Program-made: the position numbers and the translations under genes
From: an uncultured Ruminococcus sp.
GTDB lineage: Bacteria > Bacillota > Clostridia > Oscillospirales > Ruminococcaceae
Direction of reading: 5' to 3'
Length of the DNA: 64,000 nucleotides
Assembly: GCA_900539835.1 (NCBI GenBank)
Contig: UQDR01000003.1
Span: forward strand, 1 to 64,000
Shown here: positions 51,012 through 60,074 of the stretch, piece after piece
How positions within the stretch are numbered: the stretch's first letter is position 1
Layout of the letters: each line of letters begins with the position of its first letter
The notes under the pieces: generated by a model
The model's database searches: none
The model's input: only the letters and a program-made list of their open reading frames with translations
What the model was told of the DNA's origin: nothing

Positions 51012-53560
51012 AACTATTAGCAATCGACGGCAACAGCATTATGAACAGAGCCTTTTATGGCATAAGAGTCTTGTCTTCGTCAAAGGGCGAATATACCAAT
51101 GCATTGACGGGATTTATGAACATTTACCTTAAGGAATTTGAAGCTGTCAAGCCTGACTGCGTTGCTGTAGCTTTTGACCTTAAAGCGCCGACCTTCAGGC
51201 ATAAAGCAAATGCCTCCTATAAAGCGAACCGAAAGGGTATGCCCGAAGAATTGGCTCAGCAAATGCCGCTGATAAAAGAATTGCTCACCGATTTGGGTAT
51301 TAAAATTGTCGAGTGTGAGGGGTATGAAGCGGACGATATTTTGGGCACACTGTCGAAAATCTTTGCCGACACGGGAAACGAATGCTGCATTTTGACCGGA
51401 GACAGAGATAGCTTTCAGCTTGTTGACGATAAGGTCACTGTTTATCTTGCAGGCACTAAAGAAACGAAGATTTATACTCCCGAGCGAATCAGAGAAGAAT
51501 ATGGTGTCGCTCCTCGTCAGATGATTGAAGTTAAGGCTCTTATGGGGGATAGTTCTGATAATATTTCAGGAGTTAAGGGCATTGGCGAAAAAACTGCACT
51601 TAGCTTAATTAAAGAGCAGGGCAACGTAGAAAACCTGTATAAAAACTTGGATAGTATGACTTTGACTAAAAGCGTAAGAGCGAAGCTTGAAAGCGGTTAT
51701 CAGGACGCTGTTGACAGCCGTTTTCTTGCAGAAATCTGTCTTGAGGTGCCAATTGACAAAGCGCCTGAAAGCTACAAATTGGGCGAACGTGATGAGGAAA
51801 AATCCCGACAGCTTTTAGCAAGGCTTGAAATGAACAAGCTTATGGACAGGCTTGGCTTGACAGGAGCAAAGATCAGTGAAAATGCTGATATTACTGAATC
51901 AAAGACAAAGCTTAAGGACCTGCCGAAGTATGAGAATAAAGCCCTGTCTGACAATGATTTTACCGCTTTTTCAAATAATGAGGAATGCTGTTTTATCTTT
52001 AACGGAAAGGCAGTGCAAATATTTTGCAACGACATAATTTACAGCACAGATGATGAGAATTTAATACTTGAGTTTTTTGCATCTGATTGTAAAAAAATAT
52101 GCTTTGAAGGCAAAGAGGCGCACAAATTTGCTTTTGCTCACGGGAGAGAGCTTAAAAATCTCACTTTTGCCTGCGATTTAGCAGGGTATCTGCTTAATTC
52201 TCAAGCCAGCGAATATACGGTAGAAAATCTTTGCCTTGCATACAATGTGATTTACCGCAGTGACATGGGTGAATTTGCGGATATTTCAAGCCTTGAAGCA
52301 CTTTATCAGTGTCTTGAAAAGCAGCTTGAATTAACTGATATGAAAGAACTTTATTATGATGTAGAGCTTCCGCTATGCGAGGTACTTGCTTCTATGGAGG
52401 TTTGGGGCGTCAGAGCGGACGCTGAGGGCATCAGAGAATTCGGTGAACAGCTTTCAGTTGATATTCAGCGTATTACCGATGAAATTTATGGCTATGCAGG
52501 AAAAGAATTTAATATATCCTCGCCGAAACAGTTAGGGCAGGTGCTTTTTGAGGACCTGAAGCTGCCGGTGAAAAAGAAAACCAAAAGTGGTTATTCAACT
52601 AATGCCGAGGTGTTGGAATCGCTTATTTCAAAGCACCCTATTGTTCCGCTTATAATAGAATACAGGACTTTGACAAAGCTGAATTCAACTTATGTTGAGG
52701 GGCTTCTGAAAGAGATCGAGCCTGACGGCAGGGTTCATTCGGTTTTTAAACAGACTGAAACTCGCACGGGCAGAATTTCTTCCACAGAGCCTAATATGCA
52801 GAACATCCCCGTAAGAAAAGAAATCGGAAGAAACATGAGAAAATTCTTCATTTCTGAGGAGGGCTATACTCTTCTTGACGCTGACTATAGTCAAATTGAA
52901 CTGAGGGTTCTTGCATCTGTTTGTGGTGATGAGAACATGCAGGCTTCATTCAAAGAGGGCAAGGATATTCATAGAAGCACTGCCGCTCAGGTTTTTGATT
53001 TGCCTGAAGATTTTGTTACTCCTGAAATGAGGTCGGCAGCGAAGGCTGTAAACTTCGGCATAATTTACGGAATCGGGGCATTCTCGTTATCCAAAGACAT
53101 TGGCGTTTCTGTTGCGGAGGCGAAAAGATATATTCAGAATTATCTTGACAATTTCCCGAAAGTAACGGAATTTATGGATTCTACAGTCGAAAATGGAATA
53201 AAAGATGGCTTTGTGACCACGCTTTTCGGCAGACGCAGATATATTCCGGAGCTTTCAGCCAGCAACAAGATGATTCAGGCTTTCGGAAAAAGAGCGGCAA
53301 TGAATGCACCGATTCAAGGGGCGGCGGCTGACATAATTAAGATTGCCATGGTCAAGGTATACAACAGAATCAAGTCCGAAAAATTGGACGCTCGCTTGAT
53401 TTTGCAGGTTCACGATGAGCTTATTATTGAAGCAAGTGAAGCTGACGCTGACAAGGCGGCAGTTATCCTCAAAGAGGAAATGGAAAAGGCGGTTAATCTT
53501 GCAGTTCCCATGACGGTGGATGTAAACAAGGGTCAAAGCTGGTATGACGCTAAGTCCTGA
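51008..53560 (+). CDS. polA: DNA polymerase I
   Basis: The 850-residue protein has an N-terminal 5'-3' nuclease domain (KANRKGMPEELAQQ, EADDILGTL, GDRDSFQLV, MGDSSDNISGVKGIGEKTA). A central 3'-5' exonuclease-like domain lacks the usual catalytic DxE motif. The family A polymerase follows (DADYSQIELRVLA, RSAAKAVNFGIIYGI, QVHDELIIEA). It repairs DNA and removes Okazaki primers, probably without proofreading, as in many Firmicutes. Its ATG overlaps the RAYT stop. Confidence 0.96.
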   Translation: MKLLAIDGNSIMNRAFYGIRVLSSSKGEYTNALTGFMNIYLKEFEAVKPDCVAVAFDLKAPTFRHKANASYKANRKGMPEELAQQMPLIKELLTDLGIKIVECEGYEADDILGTLSKIFADTGNECCILTGDRDSFQLVDDKVTVYLAGTKETKIYTPERIREEYGVAPRQMIEVKALMGDSSDNISGVKGIGEKTALSLIKEQGNVENLYKNLDSMTLTKSVRAKLESGYQDAVDSRFLAEICLEVPIDKAPESYKLGERDEEKSRQLLARLEMNKLMDRLGLTGAKISENADITESKTKLKDLPKYENKALSDNDFTAFSNNEECCFIFNGKAVQIFCNDIIYSTDDENLILEFFASDCKKICFEGKEAHKFAFAHGRELKNLTFACDLAGYLLNSQASEYTVENLCLAYNVIYRSDMGEFADISSLEALYQCLEKQLELTDMKELYYDVELPLCEVLASMEVWGVRADAEGIREFGEQLSVDIQRITDEIYGYAGKEFNISSPKQLGQVLFEDLKLPVKKKTKSGYSTNAEVLESLISKHPIVPLIIEYRTLTKLNSTYVEGLLKEIEPDGRVHSVFKQTETRTGRISSTEPNMQNIPVRKEIGRNMRKFFISEEGYTLLDADYSQIELRVLASVCGDENMQASFKEGKDIHRSTAAQVFDLPEDFVTPEMRSAAKAVNFGIIYGIGAFSLSKDIGVSVAEAKRYIQNYLDNFPKVTEFMDSTVENGIKDGFVTTLFGRRRYIPELSASNKMIQAFGKRAAMNAPIQGAAADIIKIAMVKVYNRIKSEKLDARLILQVHDELIIEASEADADKAAVILKEEMEKAVNLAVPMTVDVNKGQSWYDAKS

Positions 53561-53840
53561 TAAATGTGCTATGTAGCCGAGCATTACGTTGATTTTGAAA
53601 ATTTACCACAGCGAGGTCGAAACTTTAATTCTTCACGAACTTGTATCATGAAAAGCGGCGTCTGCAACGGCAACACCCAGTTTGTCTATAACTAAGTTTG
53701 TTTCGTTGCCGTGCAAATTTGCTAACGCAAATTTCCGAGATAGCATGAAATATACTTCACCTGTTTCGCGGGAACAAAACTTAAAGTCCTCACAAACTGG
53801 TCCGTATTGCCCCGTGCGGCCGAGCACCCCTTCACTTATA
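53561..53840. other. Unexplained GC-richer stretch after polA
   Basis: The sequence has fairly high GC and open frames on both strands (for example minus 53633-53914 and plus 53682-53882), neither with a ribosome site or a recognised domain. It could be a decayed gene, a conserved non-coding element or an unknown repeat. I could not decide. Confidence 0.3.
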
Positions 53841-53860
53841 GCCTCATTTGAGGCTTTTTT
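53841..53860 (+). terminator. Terminator of the dusB-polA operon
   Basis: GCCTC and GAGGC form a short stem with a four-base loop, followed by six T. Confidence 0.65.
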
Positions 53861-53947
53861 GCACGCAAACGTGCAACTATGAATGAAATATGAAAAATAT
53901 TTGGAGCTTTGCACAATTTTATTGATTTAAATCTGTATAAAACACAC

Positions 53948-53985
53948 AAAACGGCGAACCATAATATGGCTCGCCGTTTTTTTTA
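53948..53985. terminator. Terminator near the end of the XRE gene
   Basis: AAAACGGCGA and TCGCCGTTTT pair, followed by T residues. Confidence 0.7.
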
Positions 53986-54074
53986 TTAAATGATTAAATT
54001 TATAGGCTATAGGTATGCCTATAAGAGGTATTAGATTATTTACCGTAAATTAAAGATAATATTATTTTAAACAC

Positions 54075-54392
54075 TTATTCATGCTTAATTTTGACGTTTT
54101 TTCGCATGATTTTAAAAATTGTCCTTTTATCTTGAGCAGAAAGATTTAAAAACTCTTCAAATTCCTTTTGAGGAAAATGATCTGTGTTTTCTAAAAGGTC
54201 TTCAATCGGAACTTTTAATGCTTTTGCTATTCTTTCTGCCGTTTTTAAGGTGCAGATTTTTTGTCCTCTCTCAATACGTCCTAAATGTGTTGGATGCAGC
54301 TCGCTTAATTCAGCCAGTTTTTCCTGACTGAAGCCTTTATATATACGATAAAATTTTACACGTTTTCCGAAATCCTCATCAATTTTAGACAT
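54075..54392 (-). CDS. Small XRE-family regulator
   Basis: The 105-residue protein has a helix-turn-helix at about residues 8-65 (RVKFYRIYKGFSQEKLAELSE, HPTHLGRIERGQKI) and a Lys/Glu-rich tail. GGGAG lies before the ATG. It is divergent from the next small XRE gene across a region with two TAGTC-N7-GACTA sites, which suggests mutual or self control. Confidence 0.88.
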   Translation of the reverse strand: MSKIDEDFGKRVKFYRIYKGFSQEKLAELSELHPTHLGRIERGQKICTLKTAERIAKALKVPIEDLLENTDHFPQKEFEEFLNLSAQDKRTIFKIMRKNVKIKHE

Positions 54393-54450
54393 TTTATATT
54401 ACTCCCTTATTTACCTATTTTAACAGTTAAATACTTACTATTATATATTA

Positions 54451-54492
54451 TAGTCGTTTTTTGACTAAACGTCAATAGTCAGCATTCGACTA
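54451..54492. promoter_or_regulatory. Two tandem inverted-repeat operator candidates between divergent XRE genes
   Basis: TAGTC-N7-GACTA occurs at 54451-54467 and again at 54476-54492, 25 bases apart. The same half-site and spacing repeated is typical of Cro/CI-like operators. The arrangement sits between divergent XRE genes, 59 bases from one start and 39 from the other. Confidence 0.65.
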
Positions 54493-54530
54493 TTTATAAT
54501 AAAAAGTATAAAATAAATTAGGAGTAAAGT

Positions 54531-54749
54531 ATGAGAATGTTTTCACGGATTAGAAATCTTCGAGAAGATAGAGATTTAACTCAAAGCAATATGGCTGAAA
54601 TACTTCGTACCACTCAACGTACTTATTCAAGGTATGAAAGGGGCGATAGTACCATTCCGTTAGACATATTAATAAAAATAGCAGATTTTCATGAGGTTAG
54701 CATAGATTATTTACTTGAAAGAACTAACAACAAAAGAATTTATAAATAA
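54531..54749 (+). CDS. Small Cro/CI-like XRE regulator
   Basis: The 72-residue protein is a bare helix-turn-helix (RIRNLREDRDLTQSNMAEIL, QRTYSRYERGDSTIPLDIL) with a short tail. TAGGAG precedes the ATG. It sits divergent from another XRE gene. Confidence 0.87.
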   Translation: MRMFSRIRNLREDRDLTQSNMAEILRTTQRTYSRYERGDSTIPLDILIKIADFHEVSIDYLLERTNNKRIYK

Positions 54750-54825
54750 AGCGTCGGGAAAGAGTGTTTTTTACCGGCGTTTTTATTTTTTGGACAAACA
54801 GGATATGATAAAAGGGATTTTTAAA

Positions 54826-55140
54826 CTATTTCTTATTTTTATCATCACTTTTCTGTATTGGCAAAAAGATTTTTCTATCTAAATCAAAAAAATTTTTAGG
54901 AGTTATCTTGAAAAAATTGCATATGCGGAAAAATATTTTTATAGAAGGCAAAAATCTTTTATTTTCAATTTGATTTATATAGCCCTTGCTTTGGCCTATG
55001 CTAAGGCTCATTTCTTTTGCAGTAACATTCATTTCTTTACGCAGGTGGGCTATTCTCTTACTCATATATTCTTTATAGAAAGCAGCAAGCTCTTTACGGC
55101 TGTTGATTTCTTCAAATGTATAATCCTTTTTATTGTTCAT
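54826..55140 (-). CDS. XRE-family regulator with extended N-terminus
   Basis: The 104-residue protein has an N-terminal helical stretch, then a helix-turn-helix at about 30-85 (MNVTAKEMSLSIGQSKGYIN, NKRFLPSIKIFFRICNFFK). AGAAGGG precedes the ATG. It is the third small XRE gene in 1.1 kb. Confidence 0.82.
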   Translation of the reverse strand: MNNKKDYTFEEINSRKELAAFYKEYMSKRIAHLRKEMNVTAKEMSLSIGQSKGYINQIENKRFLPSIKIFFRICNFFKITPKNFFDLDRKIFLPIQKSDDKNKK

Positions 55141-55838
55141 GGTTGTTGCCCTTCTTACGGTTAAATTCTATTTTTATGACTAATTATTCTAACATTATGA
55201 TTAAAAATCGGATAATTGTTTAATATTGTTTATCTGATTTATGTCTGAATATTAAAATACAGACAATTTCATACCTTTTCACATGATTTTGACAAAAATA
55301 TTTTATTTCATTAAATAAAACTTTATTTATCTGTTTCTATTATGTTAAAGCATTTATGAATTTTATCATTATGACATGAGGGTAAATTTTATATCAACAA
55401 AAAATAAGGAAATTTTGTTTTTTATATTAAATATAGACGTTTTCAAATTTTTTCAGATTAATTTATCGTAAATATTGATTGATTATTATAAAAAATACTG
55501 AAATTTATTAAGCAAATAAGAATTCAAGCTCGGCACACCAAATTTATATTTTCGAGCAATATAACAGAAATATGTAGCAACTATTAAAAAGCAGCAACCA
55601 AGCTATGTAAATAGTGTAAAAAGTCACTATTTACGCACTTTTTCATTGACGACACGACAGGCCTTTGATATAATAAAAATGATTAACTGCATTTAACAGA
55701 GGGAGAAAAAATCGGAAGCATTTAACTGGGATTTACTTTATTATAATTCTTATTTTTGGAATTGTCAAGAGATTAATTGTCTAATAATTCTTGTTTATGG
55801 AATTTTGTAAGATGCTACAATAATAAAAGGGTGATTTT
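55141..55838. other. Long AT-rich gap without a recognised gene
   Basis: About 700 bases hold only a 10-bp inverted repeat (55607-55634) and a good promoter (55646-55674). I see no coding frame with a ribosome site and no RNA gene. Confidence 0.5.
55607..55674 (+). promoter_or_regulatory. Promoter with adjoining inverted repeat upstream of the fourth XRE gene
   Basis: GTAAATAGTG and CACTATTTAC form a perfect 10-bp repeat with an eight-base centre. Twelve bases later come TTGACG (55646-55651) and TATAAT (55669-55674), 17 bases apart. The leader to the XRE gene is about 160 bases. Confidence 0.6.
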
Positions 55839-56168
55839 GTGTTTTTTGAACAATTTAGTAAACTATGTCTTGCTAACAATACTACACCTACAAGATTTAC
55901 AATAGATATTTTAAAGCTAAGCTCATCAAAAGTGACGGCATGGAAGAACGGGTCAATTCCGAAATACAAAACTCTTAAAACAATTGCAGATCATTTCAAT
56001 GTGACGGTAGGGTTTTTATTTGACGGTGAAAGTGCTTTACCGGCAGGGCTGACAGCTGATGAGAGAAGAATTGTTGATATATACAGAAAGCTGACAGAAT
56101 GCAATAAATCCCGACTTGAAGAGCGGGGGCTTATTTTTATCGAACAGCAAAATTCCGTCTGCAAATAG
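55839..56168 (+). CDS. XRE-family regulator
   Basis: The 109-residue protein starts at GTG and has an atypical helix-turn-helix (FEQFSKLCLANNTTPTRFTI, SKVTAWKNGSIPKYKTLKTI). A linker and a C-terminal helical tail follow (TADERRIVDIYRKLTECN). It resembles regulators found in phage-like or conjugative islands. Confidence 0.8.
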   Translation: MFFEQFSKLCLANNTTPTRFTIDILKLSSSKVTAWKNGSIPKYKTLKTIADHFNVTVGFLFDGESALPAGLTADERRIVDIYRKLTECNKSRLEERGLIFIEQQNSVCK

Positions 56169-56261
56169 AAGATATTTTTTTACGGTATTTCAGTATAAAT
56201 TGATAAGTTGCTATTGAAAATCAGATTTTATTATGATATAATTTAATATGTATAATATAAC

Positions 56262-56296
56262 TCATGTCCCTCACCACCTCATAGGTGGGGGACATG
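56262..56296. terminator. Hairpin before the YfhO gene
   Basis: CATGTCCC...CACCT and AGGTG...GGGACATG pair around a CAT loop. It may end the XRE transcript, or be a repeat unit. Confidence 0.5.
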
Positions 56297-56360
56297 TTAG
56301 TCTTTTCAGTGGAGACGAAATTTTATCGTTATTTTAAAATGAACAGAATGAGGTTGTTTT

Positions 56361-58787
56361 ATGTTTCAGAAAACAGGTTTTCTAAAACGCAGCGGTGAGA
56401 AAAAGGAAAAAGAAAAATATCTTTTGCTTTTTATCGTTGCTTTTGTGGGAATGCTTATTGCATTTCTCCCTACGATGATTACAAATGACGGAATCTTTCT
56501 TTATTACGGAGATTTCAACTCACAGCAGATGATGTTCTATGAACATGCAAATGAAATGGTCAGGGACGGAAACATGGCTTGGGACTGGGGTACTGACCTT
56601 GGTGCTAACTTTATCGGCTCATACTCTTTTTACTTATTGGGAAGTCCGTTTTTCTGGCTAAGCACTTTGTTCCCGTTAAAAGCTGTACCGTTTCTGATAC
56701 CATGGCTTTTATGCCTAAAGACAGCGGTTGCGGCAATAACGGCATATGCTTTTATAAGAAGGTTCGTGTCAAACACAAACGCTTGCTTTGCAGGTGCTAT
56801 GCTTTATGCTTTTTCAGGATTTCAGGCATATAATGTATTCTTTAATCATTTTCATGATGTTACTGCATTTTTCCCACTTTTGCTTTTGGGTTTTGAAATG
56901 CTTGTACAGGACAAAAAGAAAGGCGCATTTGCTATTGCAGTGGGAATTTGCGCATCAATCAGCTATTTCTTCTTTGTTTGTGAGGTTGTATTCTTAGTTA
57001 TTTACTTCTTTATCCGATGCACAGATAAGGAATTCAAAATTGATATGAAGACCTTTGGACTGCTTTTATTTGAATCGGTTCTGGGAGTAATGCTTTCGGC
57101 AATAATACTGCTTCCGGCTTGTATAGATATTTTGTCGAATCCACGTTTAGACGGACGTCTTTATGGCTTGGACATGGTAATTTACAGCGAAAACGTAAGA
57201 ATTCCGAGAATAATTCAGGCTTTCTTTATGATGTCGGATATGCCGGCGAGAATCAACATTCTGACTTCCGACAAGGGCAAATGGGCATCACTTGCAGGAT
57301 ATTTGCCGATGTTCTCAATGTGCGGTGTAATTGCTTTCATGAGGACGAAAAAGAAGCACTGGGCAACAAAGCTTATTGCGGTTTGCGGAATTATGGCATG
57401 CATTCCGATTCTCAATTCGGCATTTGTTTTATTTAACAGCAGCTATTATGCAAGATGGTTTTACATGCCTATTCTGATCATGTGTCTTATGACTGCGAAG
57501 ATTGTAAGCGACAACAAGGATGATTTGAAAAAGGGATATTTGGCGGTTGTTGTAGTATGCGCATTTTTCTTGTTGATTGGAATGCTTCCGAAGAAGGAAA
57601 ACGGAGAGCTTGTTTTCGGTAAGGTGGCAGAATATCCTGACCTTTATTACATTCAGGCTATTGTTACTATTGTTATGACATTGGCGCTTGGTGCAATCAT
57701 TTACTTTGCATCAGATCATAAAAAGTATCATCAGATCGTTGCGGTTACCACATCGGTTGCATGTGTGGTTTGCATGACTGCTTCGGTTTGTTATGGTGCG
57801 GCTCAGGCAAGCAGTCTTCACTATCAATATATTGACGATGCAATTTACGGAAAAGAAGACCTTGACATGGAAAAGCTTGATGCAAAATATGAGGGCAGCG
57901 ACAACAATTTCTATAGAATTGACACATCTCCTAACGTTGACAACTGGTGCATGTTCTGGGGACTTTCTTCAATGAGGACATTCCACAGTGTTGTTCCAAC
58001 ATCAATTATAGATTTTTATCAGTCAATCGGTCAGACGAGAGACGTTGCTTCGAGAATGGAGACAACTCTTTATCCGTTAAGAGGCTTGTTCTCGGTAAGA
58101 TATTATTTTAACCAAGACAGCTCAAGCGGCGGAACTCCTTTGGAATATATGAATAATCTTGAGGGATTCAAATATGTTGACACTCAAAACGGTTTCCACA
58201 TATATGAAAATGAAAACTGGATCCCTATGGGATTTGCTTATGACAAATATATCGGTGACAGTGATATAAAGAGTACTAATGATGTTGACAAGACTAATTT
58301 GCTCCTTGAGGCATTAGTTCTTAACAATCAACAGGCGTCTAAATATGCAAATGTTATTACCCGATATGACCCGAACAGCGAGGTAAGGGACAGAGAAACC
58401 TACAAAGAGGCTTGCAAGGAAAAACAGCAGAACTCATGCTATTATTTCAAGGAAGATACAAATGGTTTTGATGCAAAAATCAATCTTGACAGCGACAAGC
58501 TGGTATTCTTCAGCGTACCATATGAAGACGGCTGGACGGCTGAGGTAAACGGTGCAGAGGCAGAGATTGAGAGAGTTTCCTATGGATTTATGGCTGTGCT
58601 TTGTCATGAGGGCGAAAATGAGATTCGTTTCAATTATAAGACGGCAGGTCTGACAGCAGGTAAGATCATAACTTTATCAGGATTTATAATCTTTGTTGCA
58701 TATGTTGGCGGAAACTATTATTACAACAGAAAGAAAAAGGCTGCTGAGGCGGTCAAGGCAAAGCCAAAGGCTTCACGCAAGAAGTAA
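56361..58787 (+). CDS. YfhO-family membrane protein
   Basis: The 808-residue protein has about 12-13 hydrophobic segments in its first 480 residues and one near the C-terminus, with YfhO patterns such as FNSQQMMFYEHANEMVRDG and GSYSFYLLGSPFFWLSTLFP. An extracellular domain of about 270 residues and a Lys-rich tail (AKPKASRKK) follow. YfhO proteins are proposed glycosyltransferases for lipoteichoic or surface glycans. Immediately downstream is a NUDIX gene, 19 bases away. Confidence 0.9.
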   Translation: MFQKTGFLKRSGEKKEKEKYLLLFIVAFVGMLIAFLPTMITNDGIFLYYGDFNSQQMMFYEHANEMVRDGNMAWDWGTDLGANFIGSYSFYLLGSPFFWLSTLFPLKAVPFLIPWLLCLKTAVAAITAYAFIRRFVSNTNACFAGAMLYAFSGFQAYNVFFNHFHDVTAFFPLLLLGFEMLVQDKKKGAFAIAVGICASISYFFFVCEVVFLVIYFFIRCTDKEFKIDMKTFGLLLFESVLGVMLSAIILLPACIDILSNPRLDGRLYGLDMVIYSENVRIPRIIQAFFMMSDMPARINILTSDKGKWASLAGYLPMFSMCGVIAFMRTKKKHWATKLIAVCGIMACIPILNSAFVLFNSSYYARWFYMPILIMCLMTAKIVSDNKDDLKKGYLAVVVVCAFFLLIGMLPKKENGELVFGKVAEYPDLYYIQAIVTIVMTLALGAIIYFASDHKKYHQIVAVTTSVACVVCMTASVCYGAAQASSLHYQYIDDAIYGKEDLDMEKLDAKYEGSDNNFYRIDTSPNVDNWCMFWGLSSMRTFHSVVPTSIIDFYQSIGQTRDVASRMETTLYPLRGLFSVRYYFNQDSSSGGTPLEYMNNLEGFKYVDTQNGFHIYENENWIPMGFAYDKYIGDSDIKSTNDVDKTNLLLEALVLNNQQASKYANVITRYDPNSEVRDRETYKEACKEKQQNSCYYFKEDTNGFDAKINLDSDKLVFFSVPYEDGWTAEVNGAEAEIERVSYGFMAVLCHEGENEIRFNYKTAGLTAGKIITLSGFIIFVAYVGGNYYYNRKKKAAEAVKAKPKASRKK

Positions 58788-58806
58788 GCAGGAGGGTTAA
58801 GTTCAC

Positions 58807-59343
58807 ATGGTACTGAAAGAAAAGACTTTAGAGGTCAAAGAAATTTTCAAGGGAAAGGTTGTTGAACTGACCCATGAAAAGGTTGAACTTGAAAACGGTC
58901 AGCAGGCGATGAGAGAGCTTATTCATCACAATGGCGGAGTATGCGTTGTTCCTATTGACGATGAGGGCAATGTTTATATGGTCAAGCAATTCAGGTATCC
59001 ATTTAAGGATGTGCTTCTTGAAGTTCCTGCGGGTAAGCTTGAAAAGGGTGAAGACCACAGAGAATGCGGAATCAGAGAGCTTAAGGAAGAAATCGGTGCT
59101 GAGGCTGAGCAGGTTGAATATCTTGGGTTTATTTATCCTACGGTTGCATATGACACAGAAGTCATTCATATGTATTTAGCGAAAGGCTTAAGCTTTGGAG
59201 AGCAGGACCTTGACGAGGGGGAGTTCATTGATATTGTAAAAATGCCGTTGGAACAGGCATATGAAATGATAATGAACAATGAAATTCCTGACGCTAAGAC
59301 GCAGGCGGCGATTTTAAAGGCTTATTTGCTTCTGAAAAAATAG
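58807..59343 (+). CDS. NUDIX hydrolase, ADP-ribose pyrophosphatase-like
   Basis: The 178-residue protein carries a complete Nudix box (GKLEKGEDHRECGIRELKEEIG) at about residues 75-97, preceded by VPIDDEGNVYMVKQFRYP. Such enzymes split ADP-ribose into AMP and ribose 5-phosphate. A GGAGGG site precedes the ATG. It is probably co-transcribed with YfhO. Confidence 0.92.
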   Translation: MVLKEKTLEVKEIFKGKVVELTHEKVELENGQQAMRELIHHNGGVCVVPIDDEGNVYMVKQFRYPFKDVLLEVPAGKLEKGEDHRECGIRELKEEIGAEAEQVEYLGFIYPTVAYDTEVIHMYLAKGLSFGEQDLDEGEFIDIVKMPLEQAYEMIMNNEIPDAKTQAAILKAYLLLKK

Positions 59344-59354
59344 AATAACAAACA

Positions 59355-59392
59355 CAAACCCCTTTCGGAAAAATCCGAAAGGGGTTCAATTT
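59355..59392 (+). terminator. Terminator after the NUDIX gene
   Basis: AACCCCTTTCGGA and TCCGAAAGGGGTT form a perfect stem. Confidence 0.8.
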
Positions 59393-59429
59393 ATAAGATT
59401 AAGCACAATACACTTAATGAAAAATAAAC

Positions 59430-59627
59430 TTAAATTGATTTAGATTTGTTGTTCTTTTCTATGTCATTTTCTATAAGTTCTATTATTAATCCTGTTAGGC
59501 TTTTGCCTTTGCTCTCAGCATGATCTTTATATCTTTGCTTACTTCCTAAAGGTAAATTTAAAGTAAGTTTATCACGCTTTTCTTTCAGGTATTTCATTGT
59601 TCTGTCTTTTGCTTTTTCATTATACAT
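59430..59627 (-). CDS. Small Arc/ribbon-helix-helix-like protein
   Basis: The 65-residue protein has a basic strand-helix-helix layout (RDKLTLNLPLGSKQRYKDHA, GKSLTGLIIELIENDI). This fits Arc/MetJ-type DNA-binding proteins. AAAGGTAG precedes the ATG. It lies near a tiny XRE gene on the same strand and may be an accessory regulator. Confidence 0.7.
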   Translation of the reverse strand: MYNEKAKDRTMKYLKEKRDKLTLNLPLGSKQRYKDHAESKGKSLTGLIIELIENDIEKNNKSKSI

Positions 59628-59698
59628 AATTTCACTACCTTTGTATTGAGATTACAAGGTTATATGATATGCTGATTTATTTTATAAGTTTATTTTCT

Positions 59699-59902
59699 TT
59701 ATTCTTGTTCATACTCTAAGATATCGCCGGGCTGGCAATTAAGAACTTCACAAAGTTTAGCTATAGTTCGGGTATCTATATCGCCGCCCTCCATAATTTT
59801 TTTATATGTTGCTTGACCAATAATCTTATCACGCTTTACCGTATAACTCGTTATTCCTGCTTCTTTCATAAGTGCAATAAGTTTATTATATTTTATAGGC
59901 AT
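59699..59902 (-). CDS. Tiny XRE-family regulator (Cro/CI type)
   Basis: The 67-residue helix-turn-helix protein reads YNKLIALMKEAGITSYTVKR, then GQATYKKIMEGGDIDTRTI and LCEVLNCQPGDILEY, a common stand-alone XRE form. AAAGGATG lies before the ATG. It is the fifth XRE protein in the region. Confidence 0.88.
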   Translation of the reverse strand: MPIKYNKLIALMKEAGITSYTVKRDKIIGQATYKKIMEGGDIDTRTIAKLCEVLNCQPGDILEYEQE

Positions 59903-59930
59903 ATAGACACATCCTTTGTTTTATATTATA

Positions 59931-60074
59931 CATAAAGCACAAAATCAGGATGCAAACCCCAAAACAGCCAGCGTCTTTGAAATTGTAGTTGATAAAGGCT
60001 TTGATTTGTTCAAGCAATGTGAGTCGTTATTTAACATCTATCAGGAACATTCGAGTCAATTAAGAAATGGTGAT
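59931..60074 (+). pseudogene. C-terminal coding remnant, unrecognised
   Basis: A plus-strand frame reads NPKTASVFEIVVDKGFDLFK, then QCESLFNIYQEHSSQLRNGD and a stop at 60072-60074. It looks like a real protein tail but has no ribosome site or start. I do not recognise the family. Confidence 0.35.

Noticed and set aside
53682..53882. Plus-strand gene after polA
   Set aside because: No ribosome site, and its end runs through the operon terminator stem.
54075..56168. Prophage
   Set aside because: There are regulators only, with no integrase, capsid, tail or lysis genes.
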